A DNA stretch of 64,000 nucleotides from Limnohabitans parvus II-B4 (GTDB taxonomy: Bacteria; Pseudomonadota; Gammaproteobacteria; Burkholderiales; Burkholderiaceae_C): positions 248,001 through 312,000 of the forward strand of contig NZ_NESN01000004.1 of NCBI RefSeq assembly GCF_003063455.1, read 5' to 3'. The translations under genes were made by a program, and so were the position numbers. The notes under the pieces are model-generated. The model worked only from the letters and a program-made list of their open reading frames with translations. It searched no databases and had not been told where the DNA came from. Below, in pieces: positions 18,673-30,820 of the stretch. Each line of letters opens with the position of its first letter. The stretch's first letter is position 1.

Positions 18673-18700
18673 GGTCATTCCCGCGAAGGCGGGAATCCAC
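18673..18700. repeat. REP-like palindrome, family 1, copy a
   Basis: Stem ATTCCCGC (18677-18684) / GCGGGAAT (18689-18696) with loop GAAG, flanked by GTC and CCA. It belongs to the extragenic palindromes of general form GTCATnCCCGC-loop-GCGGGnAT found at two other places here. Confidence 0.75.
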
Positions 18701-18719
18701 GGTGTTCGGAAAGGGTAGG

Positions 18720-18751
18720 TATGTCATCCCCGCCTGCGCGGGTATGACATA
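18720..18751. repeat. REP-like palindrome, family 1, copy b
   Basis: Arms TATGTCATCCCCGC and GCGGGTATGACATA (one mismatch) around a 4-nt loop. It lies 20 nt from copy a in the gap between prmB and the ABC-F gene. Confidence 0.75.
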
Positions 18752-18811
18752 CAGGAGTCAGCAAGGATTTTCAGTGTTTGGGCATGGATTCTGGGCGATA
18801 GCGCAAGTTTT

Positions 18812-19690
18812 TCAGTGGTGGAGCAGGGCTTCGCGAGTGATCAGCAGCACCTGGTCGTCGCCCGCACTGGTATCCAGCCAGGCCACTTCAAGCTCAGGGA
18901 AGGCGGCGATGAAGTGTTCTACTTCGTTGCCGATCTCCAGTACCAACACGCCGTTTTCGGTCATCCGCAATGGGGCATCCTTGAACAGCTGACGCACAAA
19001 ATCCATGCCATCGCTGCCACCGGCCAACGCCAGTTCAGGCTCGGCCAGGTATTCGGCGGGCAGTGCGTCCATGCTGGCCTGGCAGACATAAGGTGGGTTG
19101 CACAAGATCAAATCAAACGGCCCCGGCAAAACCGACAAGCCATCGCTGTGCACCAGCTTCACCCGCTCTTGCAGATCGTGGCGCGCCACATTGATGGCGG
19201 CCACGGCCAGTGCATCATCCGAAATGTCCGCCCCGGTGACTTGCACCTCTGGCCAAGCGAGCGCCGCCAGCACGGCCAGGCTGCCGTTGCCGGTGCACAG
19301 GTCCAGCACGCGGGTGGTGTGGTCAGACAACCATGCATCGATCGTGCCGTCGGCCAGCACCTCGGCGATCAGGCTGCGCGGCACGATGGCCCGCTCGTCG
19401 ATGTAAAACGACACGCCTTGCAGCCAAGCTTCGCGCGTGAGGTAAGCGGCGGGTTTGCGGGTGGTGATGCGCTCTTCGATCAGCGCGGCGCAGGCCGCTT
19501 GCTGCTCGGGCGTCACGGTTTGCTCGGCCATTTCGTCCAGGTCGGTGTCGAGCGGCAGGCCCAAGCGCCAGAGTACCAGCCAGACGGCTTCATCAAAGGC
19601 GTTGAGGGTGCCATGACCAAAGGCCACGCCCGCTTGCGTGAGGCGCTCGGCCGATACCGTGATCAGCCCTGAAAGGCTCAGGGCGCTCAT
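18812..19690 (-). CDS. prmB: Ribosomal protein uL3 glutamine methyltransferase
   Basis: Protein of 292 residues. PrmB methylates a glutamine side chain in uL3 (Gln150 in E. coli), helping 50S assembly. The SAM-binding fold shows [17 protein letters not shown], and the catalytic NPPY motif is in [11 protein letters not shown]. Its N-terminal helical domain and length separate it from PrmC. It overlaps dapE by 4 nt (ATGA) and is the third gene of dapC-dapE-prmB. Confidence 0.95.
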   Translation of the reverse strand: MSALSLSGLITVSAERLTQAGVAFGHGTLNAFDEAVWLVLWRLGLPLDTDLDEMAEQTVTPEQQAACAALIEERITTRKPAAYLTREAWLQGVSFYIDERAIVPRSLIAEVLADGTIDAWLSDHTTRVLDLCTGNGSLAVLAALAWPEVQVTGADISDDALAVAAINVARHDLQERVKLVHSDGLSVLPGPFDLILCNPPYVCQASMDALPAEYLAEPELALAGGSDGMDFVRQLFKDAPLRMTENGVLVLEIGNEVEHFIAAFPELEVAWLDTSAGDDQVLLITREALLHH

Positions 19691-20865
19691 GTGGTCAAGC
19701 CCATGTTCAGTTGTTCCAGCGTGCGACGGTAGATGGCTTTGAGCGGCGCGATGTCACTCAGCGCCACATGCTCGTTGACCTTGTGGATGGTGGCGTTGGG
19801 CGGGCCGAACTCGATGACCTGCGGGCAGATTTGTGCGATGAATCGCCCATCGCTGGTGCCGCCAGTGGTGGACAGTTCGGTTTTGAGGCCGGTTTCGTCG
19901 GCAATCGCTTGTTGCACAGCGGCCACCAGAGTGCCTGGCGTGGTCAAAAACGGCAGGCCGCCAATCGTCCAGCACAGCTCGTACTTCAAACCATGGCGGT
20001 CCAGCACGGCGGTCAGGCGTTGCTGCAGGCTCTCAGGGGTGGACTCGGTGCAAAAGCGGAAGTTGAAATCCACCACGCAGTCGCCCGGGATCACGTTGCT
20101 CGCGCCCGTGCCCGCGTGGATGTTGCTCACTTGCCAACTGGTGGGCGGGAAGAAGGCGTTGCCTTCGTCCCAGCGAATCGCCACCAAATCGGCCAGCGCG
20201 GGGGCCAGGCGGTGGATCGGGTTGTCGGCTAAGTGTGGGTAGGCGATGTGGCCTTGAATGCCCTTCACTGTGAGCTTGCCGCTCATGGTGCCGCGTCGGC
20301 CGTTCTTGATCATGTCGCCGGTTTGTTGCACCGAAGTAGGCTCACCCACAATGCAAAACTGCGGAGCTTCGCCACGTTCTTGAAGTTGTTTGCACACCAC
20401 CACCGTGCCGTCGAGCGCTGGGCCTTCTTCGTCGCTGGTCAGCAAAAAAGCCAGGCCCAAGGCCGGGTTGGGGTTCGCTGCCAGAAACTCCTGCACCGCG
20501 ACGACCATGGCCGCCAGTGATGTTTTCATGTCGCTCGCACCGCGACCATACAGCTTGCCGTCTTTGTGCGTAGGGGTGAAAGGATCGCTGTCCCATTGCG
20601 CCAGAGGCCCGGTGGGCACCACGTCTGTGTGACCGGCAAAGGCCAGGGTCTGGCCCGAAGTGCCTGCGCGTTTTGCCCAGAGGTTGCGCACACGGAAAGT
20701 TTCGGGCCCGGAGTCCATGAACGCGCAGACAAAGCCCAAGGGCTTCAAGGCGTCGGTGATCAGGTCCATACAGCCCGCGTCATCGGGTGTGACGGAGGTG
20801 CGGGCGATCAGCTGCTCGGCCAAGCGCAGGGTGTTGTGGCATACGGGTGTGCTGGTGGTGGTCAT
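19687..20865 (-). CDS. dapE: Succinyl-diaminopimelate desuccinylase
   Basis: Zinc peptidase-fold enzyme of 392 residues that removes succinate from N-succinyl-LL-diaminopimelate, feeding lysine and peptidoglycan synthesis. Metal-ligand motifs are present: [20 protein letters not shown] and [12 protein letters not shown]. Length is typical (375-390). It lies 97 nt after dapC and is coupled to prmB by an ATGA overlap. dapD, which acts before dapC, is absent from the cluster. Confidence 0.96.
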   Translation of the reverse strand: MTTTSTPVCHNTLRLAEQLIARTSVTPDDAGCMDLITDALKPLGFVCAFMDSGPETFRVRNLWAKRAGTSGQTLAFAGHTDVVPTGPLAQWDSDPFTPTHKDGKLYGRGASDMKTSLAAMVVAVQEFLAANPNPALGLAFLLTSDEEGPALDGTVVVCKQLQERGEAPQFCIVGEPTSVQQTGDMIKNGRRGTMSGKLTVKGIQGHIAYPHLADNPIHRLAPALADLVAIRWDEGNAFFPPTSWQVSNIHAGTGASNVIPGDCVVDFNFRFCTESTPESLQQRLTAVLDRHGLKYELCWTIGGLPFLTTPGTLVAAVQQAIADETGLKTELSTTGGTSDGRFIAQICPQVIEFGPPNATIHKVNEHVALSDIAPLKAIYRRTLEQLNMGLTT

Positions 20866-20880
20866 TTGGGGTTTCGCAAG

Positions 20881-20913
20881 AAGATGGATGCCGGGTCAAG
20901 CCCGGCATGACAA
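20881..20913. repeat. REP-like palindrome, family 2, copy c
   Basis: Core GCCGGGTCAAGCCCGGC within a 33-nt element that begins AAGATGGA and ends ATGACAA. The same element occurs in opposite orientation at 20960-20995, making an inverted pair in the dapC-dapE gap. Confidence 0.75.
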
Positions 20914-20959
20914 CACATGAAGAGCAGGGCCTTGAACAAAACAAGCAAACACAGTTGAA

Positions 20960-20995
20960 CTGTCACCCCGGGCTTGACCCGGGGTCCATCTTCGC
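20960..20995. repeat. REP-like palindrome, family 2, copy d, overlapping dapC end
   Basis: Core CCCCGGGCTTGACCCGGGG, the inverted partner of copy c; the outer GTCA and GTCCATCTT flanks match it. The dapC stop codon and its last eight or so codons fall inside this repeat. Confidence 0.75.
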
Positions 20996-22198
20996 AGGGT
21001 GGGCGCGCACAAAATGGGCGATGCGTTCAGCCGCTTCCAGGCACTCGGCGGTCTCGGCCACCAGCGCCATGCGGATGCGGCCCTGGCCGGGGTTGCTGCC
21101 ATTGAAGTCACGTGCCAAATAGCTGCCGGGCAGCACCGTCACGCTCTCGGCTTCGTACAGCGCCTTGGCAAAAGCGGCGTCGTCGCCTTGCCATCCAGCG
21201 GGCACACCGGCCCACAGGTAAAAGCTGGCGTCGGGCAGTTTCACGTCGAGCACTTCGGCCAGCACGGGCGTGACCTGGGCGAATTTGGTCCGGTACTGGT
21301 TGCGGTTGTCCACCACATGGGCTTCGTCGCCCCAGGCGGCCACGCTGGCCGTTTGCACCACCGGGCTCATGGCGCTGCCGTGGTAAGTGCGGTAGAGCAA
21401 GAACTGTTTGATGATCGCTGCGTCACCCGCCACAAAGCCGCTGCGCAGGCCGGGCACGTTGCTGCGTTTGCTGAGGCTGGTGAAGGCGATCAGGCGTTTG
21501 AAGTCGGTACGGCCCAGCTGGTGGGCGGCCTCTAAACCACTCAAGGGGGCTTCTTCGCGGAAGTAAATCTCGCTGTAGCACTCGTCTGACGCGATCACAA
21601 AACCGTGCTGGTCGGACAGGGCAAAGAGTTTTTCCCATTCCGACAAGGGCATGACCGCGCCTGTGGGGTTGCCGGGCGAGCAAACAAACAAAAGCTGGGT
21701 GCGGGCCCAGACTTCGGCGGGCACGCTGTCCCAGTCGTTGGCAAAGTTGCGCGCCGGGTCGCTGGGCACGTAATAGGGCGTGGCCCCCGAGAGCAAGGCT
21801 GCACCTTCGTAAATTTGGTAGAACGGATTGGGGCTGACCACGGTGGCGCCGGGTCGGGTCGGGTCGATCACGGTTTGGGTCAGGGCAAACAGGGCCTCGC
21901 GTGAGCCATTCACAGGCAGCACCTGGGTGGCCGGATCCAGCGTCAGCTGGTAACGGGTGTGCAGCCAAGCGGTGCAAGCTTTGCGCAAAGCTGGCTCGCC
22001 TGCCGTGGCCGGGTAGGCGGAAAGGCCCGTGGCGACCGCCGCCTTGAGGGCATCCTGAATGAAGGTGGGGGTGGCGTGCTTGGGCTCGCCAATGCCCAGG
22101 CTGATGGGCTTGAGTGCGGGGTTGGGCGTGACGCTTGAAAACAGGTGTTTCAGCCGCTCAAAAGGATAGGGCTGCAGCTTGGCGAGAAGGGGATTCAT
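20963..22198 (-). CDS. dapC: Succinyldiaminopimelate transaminase
   Basis: PLP enzyme (fold type I) of 411 residues that makes N-succinyl-LL-2,6-diaminopimelate from the keto precursor with glutamate. Motifs: YPATAGEPALRKA, SPGNPTGAV, SDECYSEIYF, and the PLP lysine in SLSKRSNVPGLRSGF. ATG at 22198 (MNPLLAKLQPYPF) is preferred over a start seven codons earlier. The last residues, KMDPGSSPG, are encoded by a REP-like palindrome and are probably not native to the family. It leads dapC-dapE-prmB. Confidence 0.92.
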   Translation of the reverse strand: MNPLLAKLQPYPFERLKHLFSSVTPNPALKPISLGIGEPKHATPTFIQDALKAAVATGLSAYPATAGEPALRKACTAWLHTRYQLTLDPATQVLPVNGSREALFALTQTVIDPTRPGATVVSPNPFYQIYEGAALLSGATPYYVPSDPARNFANDWDSVPAEVWARTQLLFVCSPGNPTGAVMPLSEWEKLFALSDQHGFVIASDECYSEIYFREEAPLSGLEAAHQLGRTDFKRLIAFTSLSKRSNVPGLRSGFVAGDAAIIKQFLLYRTYHGSAMSPVVQTASVAAWGDEAHVVDNRNQYRTKFAQVTPVLAEVLDVKLPDASFYLWAGVPAGWQGDDAAFAKALYEAESVTVLPGSYLARDFNGSNPGQGRIRMALVAETAECLEAAERIAHFVRAHPAKMDPGSSPG

Positions 22199-22248
22199 CC
22201 CCCGATTATCCGGGATCATCCGTGCAGGTCTGCTGGGTTAATATTGAA

Positions 22249-22264
22249 GACTGTTCGAACGGTC
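22249..22264. promoter_or_regulatory. Palindrome between dapC and smc, possible operator
   Basis: GACTGTTCGAACGGTC, palindromic except at one pair (GAC-n-GTTCGAAC-n-GTC), in the 145-bp divergent gap between dapC and smc. It is placed where a regulator could affect both genes. No known binding protein is assigned. Confidence 0.3.
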
Positions 22265-22343
22265 TGGATTCAGGCTTTTCGTGCAGGGTGATGACGCTCC
22301 AGTGTTGTCATTTTGTATTCTCTTTTTGATTGACCGGACCGCC

Positions 22344-25300
22344 GTGCGCCTCAATTCCATCAAGCTTTCAGGCTTTAAATCGTTTGCCGAGCCGACCAAC
22401 TTCCTGCTGCCTGGGCAGCTGGTGGGTGTGGTTGGACCGAACGGCTGCGGCAAATCCAACATCATGGACGCGGTGCGTTGGGTGTTGGGCGAGTCCAAGG
22501 CTTCCGAGCTGCGTGGCGAGTCCATGCAGGACGTCATCTTCAACGGCACCACCACCCGCAAGCCGGCCAGCCGTGCCAGTGTGGAGCTGGTGTTTGACAA
22601 CGCTGACCACCGTGCGGGTGGCCAGTGGGGCCAGTTTGCCGAGATCGCGGTCAAGCGCGTGCTCACCCGCGATGGCAACAGCAGCTACTACATCAACAAC
22701 CAGCCTGTGCGTCGCCGTGACGTGCAAGACGTGTTCCTGGGCACGGGCCTCGGCCCTCGCGCCTACGCCATCATTGGCCAAGGCACCATCAGCCGCATCA
22801 TCGAGTCGCGCCCTGAAGAGCTGCGCTTGTTCCTCGAGGAAGCTGCAGGCGTGTCCAAATACAAGGAACGCCGCCGCGAGACCGAAAACCGCCTCTCCGA
22901 TACCCGCGAGAACTTGACCCGGGTCGAGGACATCCTGCGCGAGCTCAACGCCAACCTCGAAAAGCTCGAAAAACAGGCCGAGGTGGCCACCCGGTACAAC
23001 TCGCTGCAAGCCGACAGCACACTCAAGCAACACCAGCTGTGGTTCCTCAAGCGTCGCGACGCTGAGAGTGATCAGGGCAAGGTCAAGTCCGATGTCGATC
23101 AGGCTGTGAACGCGCTGGAGTCACGTATTGCCGATTTGCGGCATGTGGAGGCCGATCTGGAAGCCATCCGCCAGGCGCACTATGACGCGGGTGATCAGGT
23201 CAACCAAGCCCAAGGTGCTTTGTACGAAGCCAGCGCCGAAGTCGGTCGTCTGGAGGCCGAAATCCGCTTTGTGGTGGAAGGCCGCCAGCGCGCCGAGCAG
23301 CGCCTGCAGCAGCTGGTGGAGCAAACCGCGCAATGGGGCACCCGCAGCCAGGATGCGCAAGCCGAGCTGGAAACCTTGTCCGAGCAGGCTGCGATGGCCG
23401 AAGACCAGAGCATGACGCTGGCCGCGCAAGTGGAAGACCAGGCCATGGCCTTGCCCGATTTGGAAGAAGCCCTGCGCAAAGCCCAAAACGACGCCAATGC
23501 CCAACGCGCCAGCGTGGTGCAGGTGCAGCAGCAAATTGGCGTGCTGGCCGCTGACCAGCGCAACGTCGAAGAGCAATCGCGCCAGCTCGACCAGCGCCGC
23601 GAGCGCCTGCTGGCCGACCGCAATGCGCTGGCCGCGCCCGATGAGGCGCGCCTGAGCAACCTGCGTGAACAGCTGGCCGAAGCCGAAGCGCTGGCCGCCG
23701 AATCAGAAGCCCGTTTGCAGGACTTGCAAGAGCAAGTGCCCCAGCTGGACGAAGACCGCCGTACCCGCCAAAAAGCCGTCAACGATGAGTCTGCCCGCCT
23801 GGCCGATCTGAGCGCCCGCATCGACGCGCTCAAGGCGCTGCAAGAAAAAGTGCGCACCGACGGCAAACTCAAACCCTGGCTGGCCAAACACGGCATGGAC
23901 GGTTTGGACGGGCTGTGGAGCCGCATCCACATTGAAGCCGGTTGGGAAAACGCTCTCGAATCGGCGCTGCGCGAGCGCCTGTCGGCCCTCGAAGTCTCGC
24001 GCCTGGACATGGTGCGGGCCTTTGCCAACGATGCGCCACCGGCCAAACTCTCATTTTTCAGCCCGCCGCTGGCCGCCAGCGCCGCGCAGCGCAGCGGTTT
24101 GCCGGGCGGCTGTCGCCCGCTGGCCGAGTTGCTGCGCATCCCGGACGCCGGTTTGTCGGCCTTGCTGGCCGACTGGCTGCAAGGCTGTTTCACCGCCCCT
24201 AACATCGAAGACGCGCTGGCCTGGCGCAGCCAGCTCCAAGCGGGCGAGACCCTGTATGTGCAGGCCGGCCACGCGGTCGACCTGAACAGCGTGGTGTTTT
24301 ACGCCCAAGACTCCGAGCAGGCCGGAATGCTTGGCCGCGCCCAAGAGATCGAGAACCTCGAAAAGCAGCTGCGTGCCCAGACCCTGATTGCCGAAGACAG
24401 CCGCAGCGCTTTGGTGCGGGCCGAAGCCGCGTATGCCGATGCCTCGCAGCGCCTGATCACGGTGCGCCGTGAAGCGGCCGAGAGCCAGTCGCGCACCCAT
24501 GGGCTGCAGGTCGAGACCCTGCGCCTGTCGCAGCTGGTGGAGCAAACCCGCGCCCGCAGCGAACAGATCAGCAACGATCTGGCCGAAGTCGAGGCCTTGC
24601 TGGACGAGCTGCAAGAGCGCCGCGTGACGGCCGAAGCCCGCTTTGAAGAACTTGACATGCAGCTGGCCGACACGCAAGAGCGCCACGCTCAGCTGGACGA
24701 GCGGGTGATCGAGTCCGAGCGCAAGCTGGCTGAATGCCGCGAGCAGCAGCGCAGCCTGGAACGCCGGGCGCAAGAAGCCCAGTTCTCGCAGCGCAGCCTG
24801 GACGCCCGCCGCGCCGAGTTGCAGCGCACCATCGAGACCGCGCAGCAGCAGGTCACCAGCATCGACGCCGAAATGCAGCGTGCCCGCGATGAACTGAGCC
24901 GCCTGACCGATGCCGCCGCCCAAGCCGGCTTGCAAAACGTGCTGGCCATCAAGATGGAGCGTGAACAGGCGCTGGCTGCCCGACGCAGTGCCTACGACGA
25001 TCTGACCGCCAAACTGCGTGCCAGCGATGAGCGCCGGGTAGCTTTTGAGCGCGAACTCGACCCGCTGCGCCAACGCATCACCGATTTGCAGCTCAAAGAG
25101 CAAGCCGCGCGCTTGGGTCTGGAGCAGTACACCCAGCTGCTGGCCGATGCGCAGGCCGATCTGGAGGCGGTGGCCCAGTCCATCGAGGCGGGTCAGGTGC
25201 GCGTGACCGGTCTGCAAGGCGAGATCGACCGCATTCACCGCGAAATCACGGCTTTGGGCCCGGTCAACCTGGCCGCGCTCGACGAGTTGAGCTCCTCGCG

Positions 25301-25871
25301 CGAGCGCAAGACGTTCCTGGACTCTCAAAACGCCGACCTGACCGAGGCGATGAACACGCTCGAAGACGCGATTAGCAAGATCGACGCTGAAACCCGCGAT
25401 TTGTTGGGCGGCACCTTTAAGATCGTGAACGAGCATTTCAGCCGCATGTTCCCAGAGCTGTTTGGCGGCGGTAACGCCCGACTGGTGATGACCGGTGACG
25501 AAATTCTGGACGCGGGCGTGCAGGTGCTGGCCCAGCCTCCGGGTAAAAAGAACCAGACGATTCACTTGCTGTCGGGTGGCGAAAAAGCCCTCACAGCCAT
25601 CGCGCTGGTGTTTGCGATCTTCCAGCTGAACCCTGCACCGTTTTGCTTGCTCGACGAGGTGGACGCGCCGCTGGACGACGCCAACACCGAACGCTATGCC
25701 CGCCTGGTGGCTGGCATGGGCAAGGAAACCCAATTCCTGTTCATCAGCCACAACAAGATCGCTATGGAAATGGCCGAACAGCTGATCGGCGTGACCATGC
25801 AGGAGCAGGGCGTTTCCCGCATCGTGGCGGTGGACATGGAGTCTGCAGTGTCTATGGCCGATGAGGCCTGA
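22344..25871 (+). CDS. smc: Chromosome segregation protein SMC
   Basis: Protein of 1175 residues, full length. Walker A GPNGCGKSN is at 31-39. Two long coiled coils flank a hinge at about 510-650. The C-terminal head carries LLSGGEKALTAIALVFAIF and the Walker B FCLLDEVDAPLDD. With ScpAB it compacts and separates sister chromosomes. The frame is open further upstream, but GTG at 22344 gives the canonical N-terminus (RLNSIKLSGFKSFAEPT). It leads smc-zipA-ligA-def, a usual order in Burkholderiales. Confidence 0.96.
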   Translation: MRLNSIKLSGFKSFAEPTNFLLPGQLVGVVGPNGCGKSNIMDAVRWVLGESKASELRGESMQDVIFNGTTTRKPASRASVELVFDNADHRAGGQWGQFAEIAVKRVLTRDGNSSYYINNQPVRRRDVQDVFLGTGLGPRAYAIIGQGTISRIIESRPEELRLFLEEAAGVSKYKERRRETENRLSDTRENLTRVEDILRELNANLEKLEKQAEVATRYNSLQADSTLKQHQLWFLKRRDAESDQGKVKSDVDQAVNALESRIADLRHVEADLEAIRQAHYDAGDQVNQAQGALYEASAEVGRLEAEIRFVVEGRQRAEQRLQQLVEQTAQWGTRSQDAQAELETLSEQAAMAEDQSMTLAAQVEDQAMALPDLEEALRKAQNDANAQRASVVQVQQQIGVLAADQRNVEEQSRQLDQRRERLLADRNALAAPDEARLSNLREQLAEAEALAAESEARLQDLQEQVPQLDEDRRTRQKAVNDESARLADLSARIDALKALQEKVRTDGKLKPWLAKHGMDGLDGLWSRIHIEAGWENALESALRERLSALEVSRLDMVRAFANDAPPAKLSFFSPPLAASAAQRSGLPGGCRPLAELLRIPDAGLSALLADWLQGCFTAPNIEDALAWRSQLQAGETLYVQAGHAVDLNSVVFYAQDSEQAGMLGRAQEIENLEKQLRAQTLIAEDSRSALVRAEAAYADASQRLITVRREAAESQSRTHGLQVETLRLSQLVEQTRARSEQISNDLAEVEALLDELQERRVTAEARFEELDMQLADTQERHAQLDERVIESERKLAECREQQRSLERRAQEAQFSQRSLDARRAELQRTIETAQQQVTSIDAEMQRARDELSRLTDAAAQAGLQNVLAIKMEREQALAARRSAYDDLTAKLRASDERRVAFERELDPLRQRITDLQLKEQAARLGLEQYTQLLADAQADLEAVAQSIEAGQVRVTGLQGEIDRIHREITALGPVNLAALDELSSSRERKTFLDSQNADLTEAMNTLEDAISKIDAETRDLLGGTFKIVNEHFSRMFPELFGGGNARLVMTGDEILDAGVQVLAQPPGKKNQTIHLLSGGEKALTAIALVFAIFQLNPAPFCLLDEVDAPLDDANTERYARLVAGMGKETQFLFISHNKIAMEMAEQLIGVTMQEQGVSRIVAVDMESAVSMADEA

Positions 25872-25883
25872 GGTTTTTGATTT

Positions 25884-26930
25884 ATGTTGGATTCAATGAG
25901 TTCCTTGCAACTGAGCTTGGCCGTTATCGGTGCCCTCACCTTGGGGGCGGTGGTGATCTACAACTATTGGACATCGCGCAAGAACGCGCCGCGCCAGGCC
26001 GAGGCGCCCATGGAGTCTGTGGGTACAGCAGACACGGCCCCCGAGGACTTCGAGCCGCGAGAGCCGGTCTTGACCGATGACTTCTCCAGCTTGCCGCAGC
26101 CCGAACGCAAACCTTTGCTGGATGCCCTGATCGATGTCATTGCGACCATCGAGATGGATCACCCTGTTTCCGGCGATGCTGCACTGGCCGCTGTGCCCGT
26201 CACCCGCCGCGTGGGCACCAAACCCTTCCATGTAGAAGGCTGCAGCGATTTGAGCGGTGAATGGGAGGCCTTGGTGGCGGGGCGTCGCTACTCGGCTTTT
26301 CAGGCGGGCGTTCAACTGGCCAACCGTGTGGGTGCACTCAACAACATCGAGTTTTCAGAGTTTGTGGTTAAAGCACAGGCCTTTGCCGATGCCGTGGGCG
26401 GCACGCCCAGCTTCAGCGACATGCTTGAAGAGGTGGCCCGAGCCCGTGAATTGGACCAGTTTGCCAGCGCACACGACGCACAACTGAGCTTCGCTCTGTG
26501 CGCCAGCGCCTCTGCCTGGAGCCCGGGCTACATCCAGCAGCACGCAGCGCGTCTGGGTTTTGTGGCTGGGGTCATTCCGGGGCGCATGGTGTTGCCCTCT
26601 GCGGTTGCAGGTTTGCCTCCCATCTTGTCTTTGGTTTTTGACACCCAGGCAGCCCTGGCCGATGACCCGGCCTTGTCTGCTATCCGGGAGTTTTCGCTCA
26701 GTCTGGATGTGCCGCAAATTGCGCGTGAAGACCAAGCCTTCGAGCGTTTGCGCGAAGTCGCCCGCTTGCTGGCAGAGCACATGGATGGTGTGGTCACGGA
26801 CGGGAACGGACAGATTTTGGGCGAAGAAGTGCTCAACCAGATCGCCAACGATTTGCAGCAGCTGTACGACGCACTGGACGCACGGGAGTTGTCCGCTGGC
26901 TCGCCGCAAGCGCGCCGCTTGTTCTCCTGA
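25884..26930 (+). CDS. zipA: ZipA-type cell division protein
   Basis: Protein of 348 residues with one N-terminal membrane anchor (about 8-28, LSLAVIGALTLGAVVIYNYW), an acidic/proline-bearing linker, and a C-terminal domain of about 140-200 residues consistent with the FtsZ-binding ZipA fold. ZipA tethers FtsZ polymers to the inner membrane at the division ring. Sequence in this family is weakly conserved, so the call leans on topology and on the place between smc and ligA, where zipA lies in many beta- and gammaproteobacteria. Confidence 0.8.
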   Translation: MLDSMSSLQLSLAVIGALTLGAVVIYNYWTSRKNAPRQAEAPMESVGTADTAPEDFEPREPVLTDDFSSLPQPERKPLLDALIDVIATIEMDHPVSGDAALAAVPVTRRVGTKPFHVEGCSDLSGEWEALVAGRRYSAFQAGVQLANRVGALNNIEFSEFVVKAQAFADAVGGTPSFSDMLEEVARARELDQFASAHDAQLSFALCASASAWSPGYIQQHAARLGFVAGVIPGRMVLPSAVAGLPPILSLVFDTQAALADDPALSAIREFSLSLDVPQIAREDQAFERLREVARLLAEHMDGVVTDGNGQILGEEVLNQIANDLQQLYDALDARELSAGSPQARRLFS

Positions 26931-29614
<2,684 letters not shown>

Positions 29615-29617
29615 CGT

Positions 29618-30787
29618 TCACAGTCTGGCCAGTCGCTCCAAGGCCAGATTCAGCGTTTCGTCTTTTTTGGCAAAGCAAAACCGGATGACTTTTTGGTCAA
29701 AGCCGTTGCCGTAAAAGGCTGAAAGCGGGATGGCCGCCACGCCGATGTCGGTGGTGAGCCATTTGCAGAAGTCGGCTTCGCTGAGGTTTTTCTCAGGTAC
29801 TTTCAGTGCCGAAATGTCCACGCACTGAAAGTAAGTGCCTTCACCGGGCAGCAGCTTGAACTGGGTTTGCGCCAGGCCTTGCCGAAACAGGTCGCGTTTG
29901 CGCTGGTAAAACGCGGGCAGTTCCAGATAAGGGGCTGGGTCGGCCATGTAGCGGGCCAAGCCGTGCTGCATGGGGGTGTTCACGGTGAACACGTTGAACT
30001 GGTGCACTTTGCGAAATTCGGCGGTGTAAGCCGCCGGGGCCGCCACGGTGCCGATTTTCCAGCCGGTCACATGGTAGGTTTTGCCAAAACTGGACACGAT
30101 GAAGGCGCGGGCAGCCAGGCCGTCAAAATGCGCAGCGCTCCAGTGCTGGTTGGGCGCGTAGACCATGTGCTCGTAGACCTCGTCGCTGATGAGCACGATG
30201 TCGGTAGGGGCCAAAATTTCTTGCAGCGTGAGCATGTCTTGCTGGGACCAGATCATGCCGCTGGGGTTGTGTGGCGAGTTGATCAGGATGGCCCGTGTTT
30301 TGGGCGTGATCGCAGCGCGAATTTTGTCGAAATCAGGTCGGAAGGTGCCGGGCGTGAGGGGCACGCGCACCACTTTGCCGCCCGCCAGTTCGATGTTGGG
30401 CACATAGCTGTCGTAGCAAGGTTCCAGCACGATGACTTCATCACCCGCGTGAACGATGGCCAGGATGATGGTCAGGATGGCTTGGGTGGCGCCTGCCGTG
30501 ACGGTGATCTCGGTTGCAGGATCGTAGTGGCGGCCATAAAGGGTTTCGATTTTTTTCGAGACGGCTTCGCGCAGCGGGGCCACACCGGTCATAGGCGGGT
30601 ATTGGTTGAGGCCTTCGCGCATCGCATCGTTCACCAGCTCCAGCAGCTTGGGGTCGCAAGGGAAGTCCGGGAAACCCTGGCCCAGATTGACCGCATTCTT
30701 TTCAGTGGCCAATGCCGACATGACGGTGAAAATGGTGGTGCCCATATTGGGCGCTTTGGAGACGAGGCTGGGGGTGTGTGCGTTCAT
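29618..30787 (-). CDS. PLP-dependent aminotransferase (YbdL-like, class I)
   Basis: Fold-type I aminotransferase of 389 residues. The PLP lysine is Lys236 in SSFGKTYHVTGWKIG, with SPHNPSGMIW and SDEVYEHMVY around the cofactor. Family resemblance is to YbdL/methionine aminotransferases and kynurenine aminotransferases, which act on methionine and aromatic amino acids. The substrate is not fixed by sequence. It lies 33 nt after cysB on the same strand, which would suit a sulphur amino acid role, and is convergent with def (3 nt apart). Confidence 0.85.
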   Translation of the reverse strand: MNAHTPSLVSKAPNMGTTIFTVMSALATEKNAVNLGQGFPDFPCDPKLLELVNDAMREGLNQYPPMTGVAPLREAVSKKIETLYGRHYDPATEITVTAGATQAILTIILAIVHAGDEVIVLEPCYDSYVPNIELAGGKVVRVPLTPGTFRPDFDKIRAAITPKTRAILINSPHNPSGMIWSQQDMLTLQEILAPTDIVLISDEVYEHMVYAPNQHWSAAHFDGLAARAFIVSSFGKTYHVTGWKIGTVAAPAAYTAEFRKVHQFNVFTVNTPMQHGLARYMADPAPYLELPAFYQRKRDLFRQGLAQTQFKLLPGEGTYFQCVDISALKVPEKNLSEADFCKWLTTDIGVAAIPLSAFYGNGFDQKVIRFCFAKKDETLNLALERLARL

Positions 30788-30820
30788 GGCGTTCAGAGTG
30801 ATGTGCTCAAAGTTCAGGGC

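Noticed and set aside
18673..18751. Possible CRISPR repeats
   Set aside because: Only two palindromes with different loops and no regular spacers; they fit REP-like elements.
24051..25751. 566-codon open frame on the minus strand inside smc
   Set aside because: It lies wholly antisense to a clear SMC gene. High GC with strong third-position bias gives long antisense frames; the translation is His/Gln/Leu-rich and matches no family.
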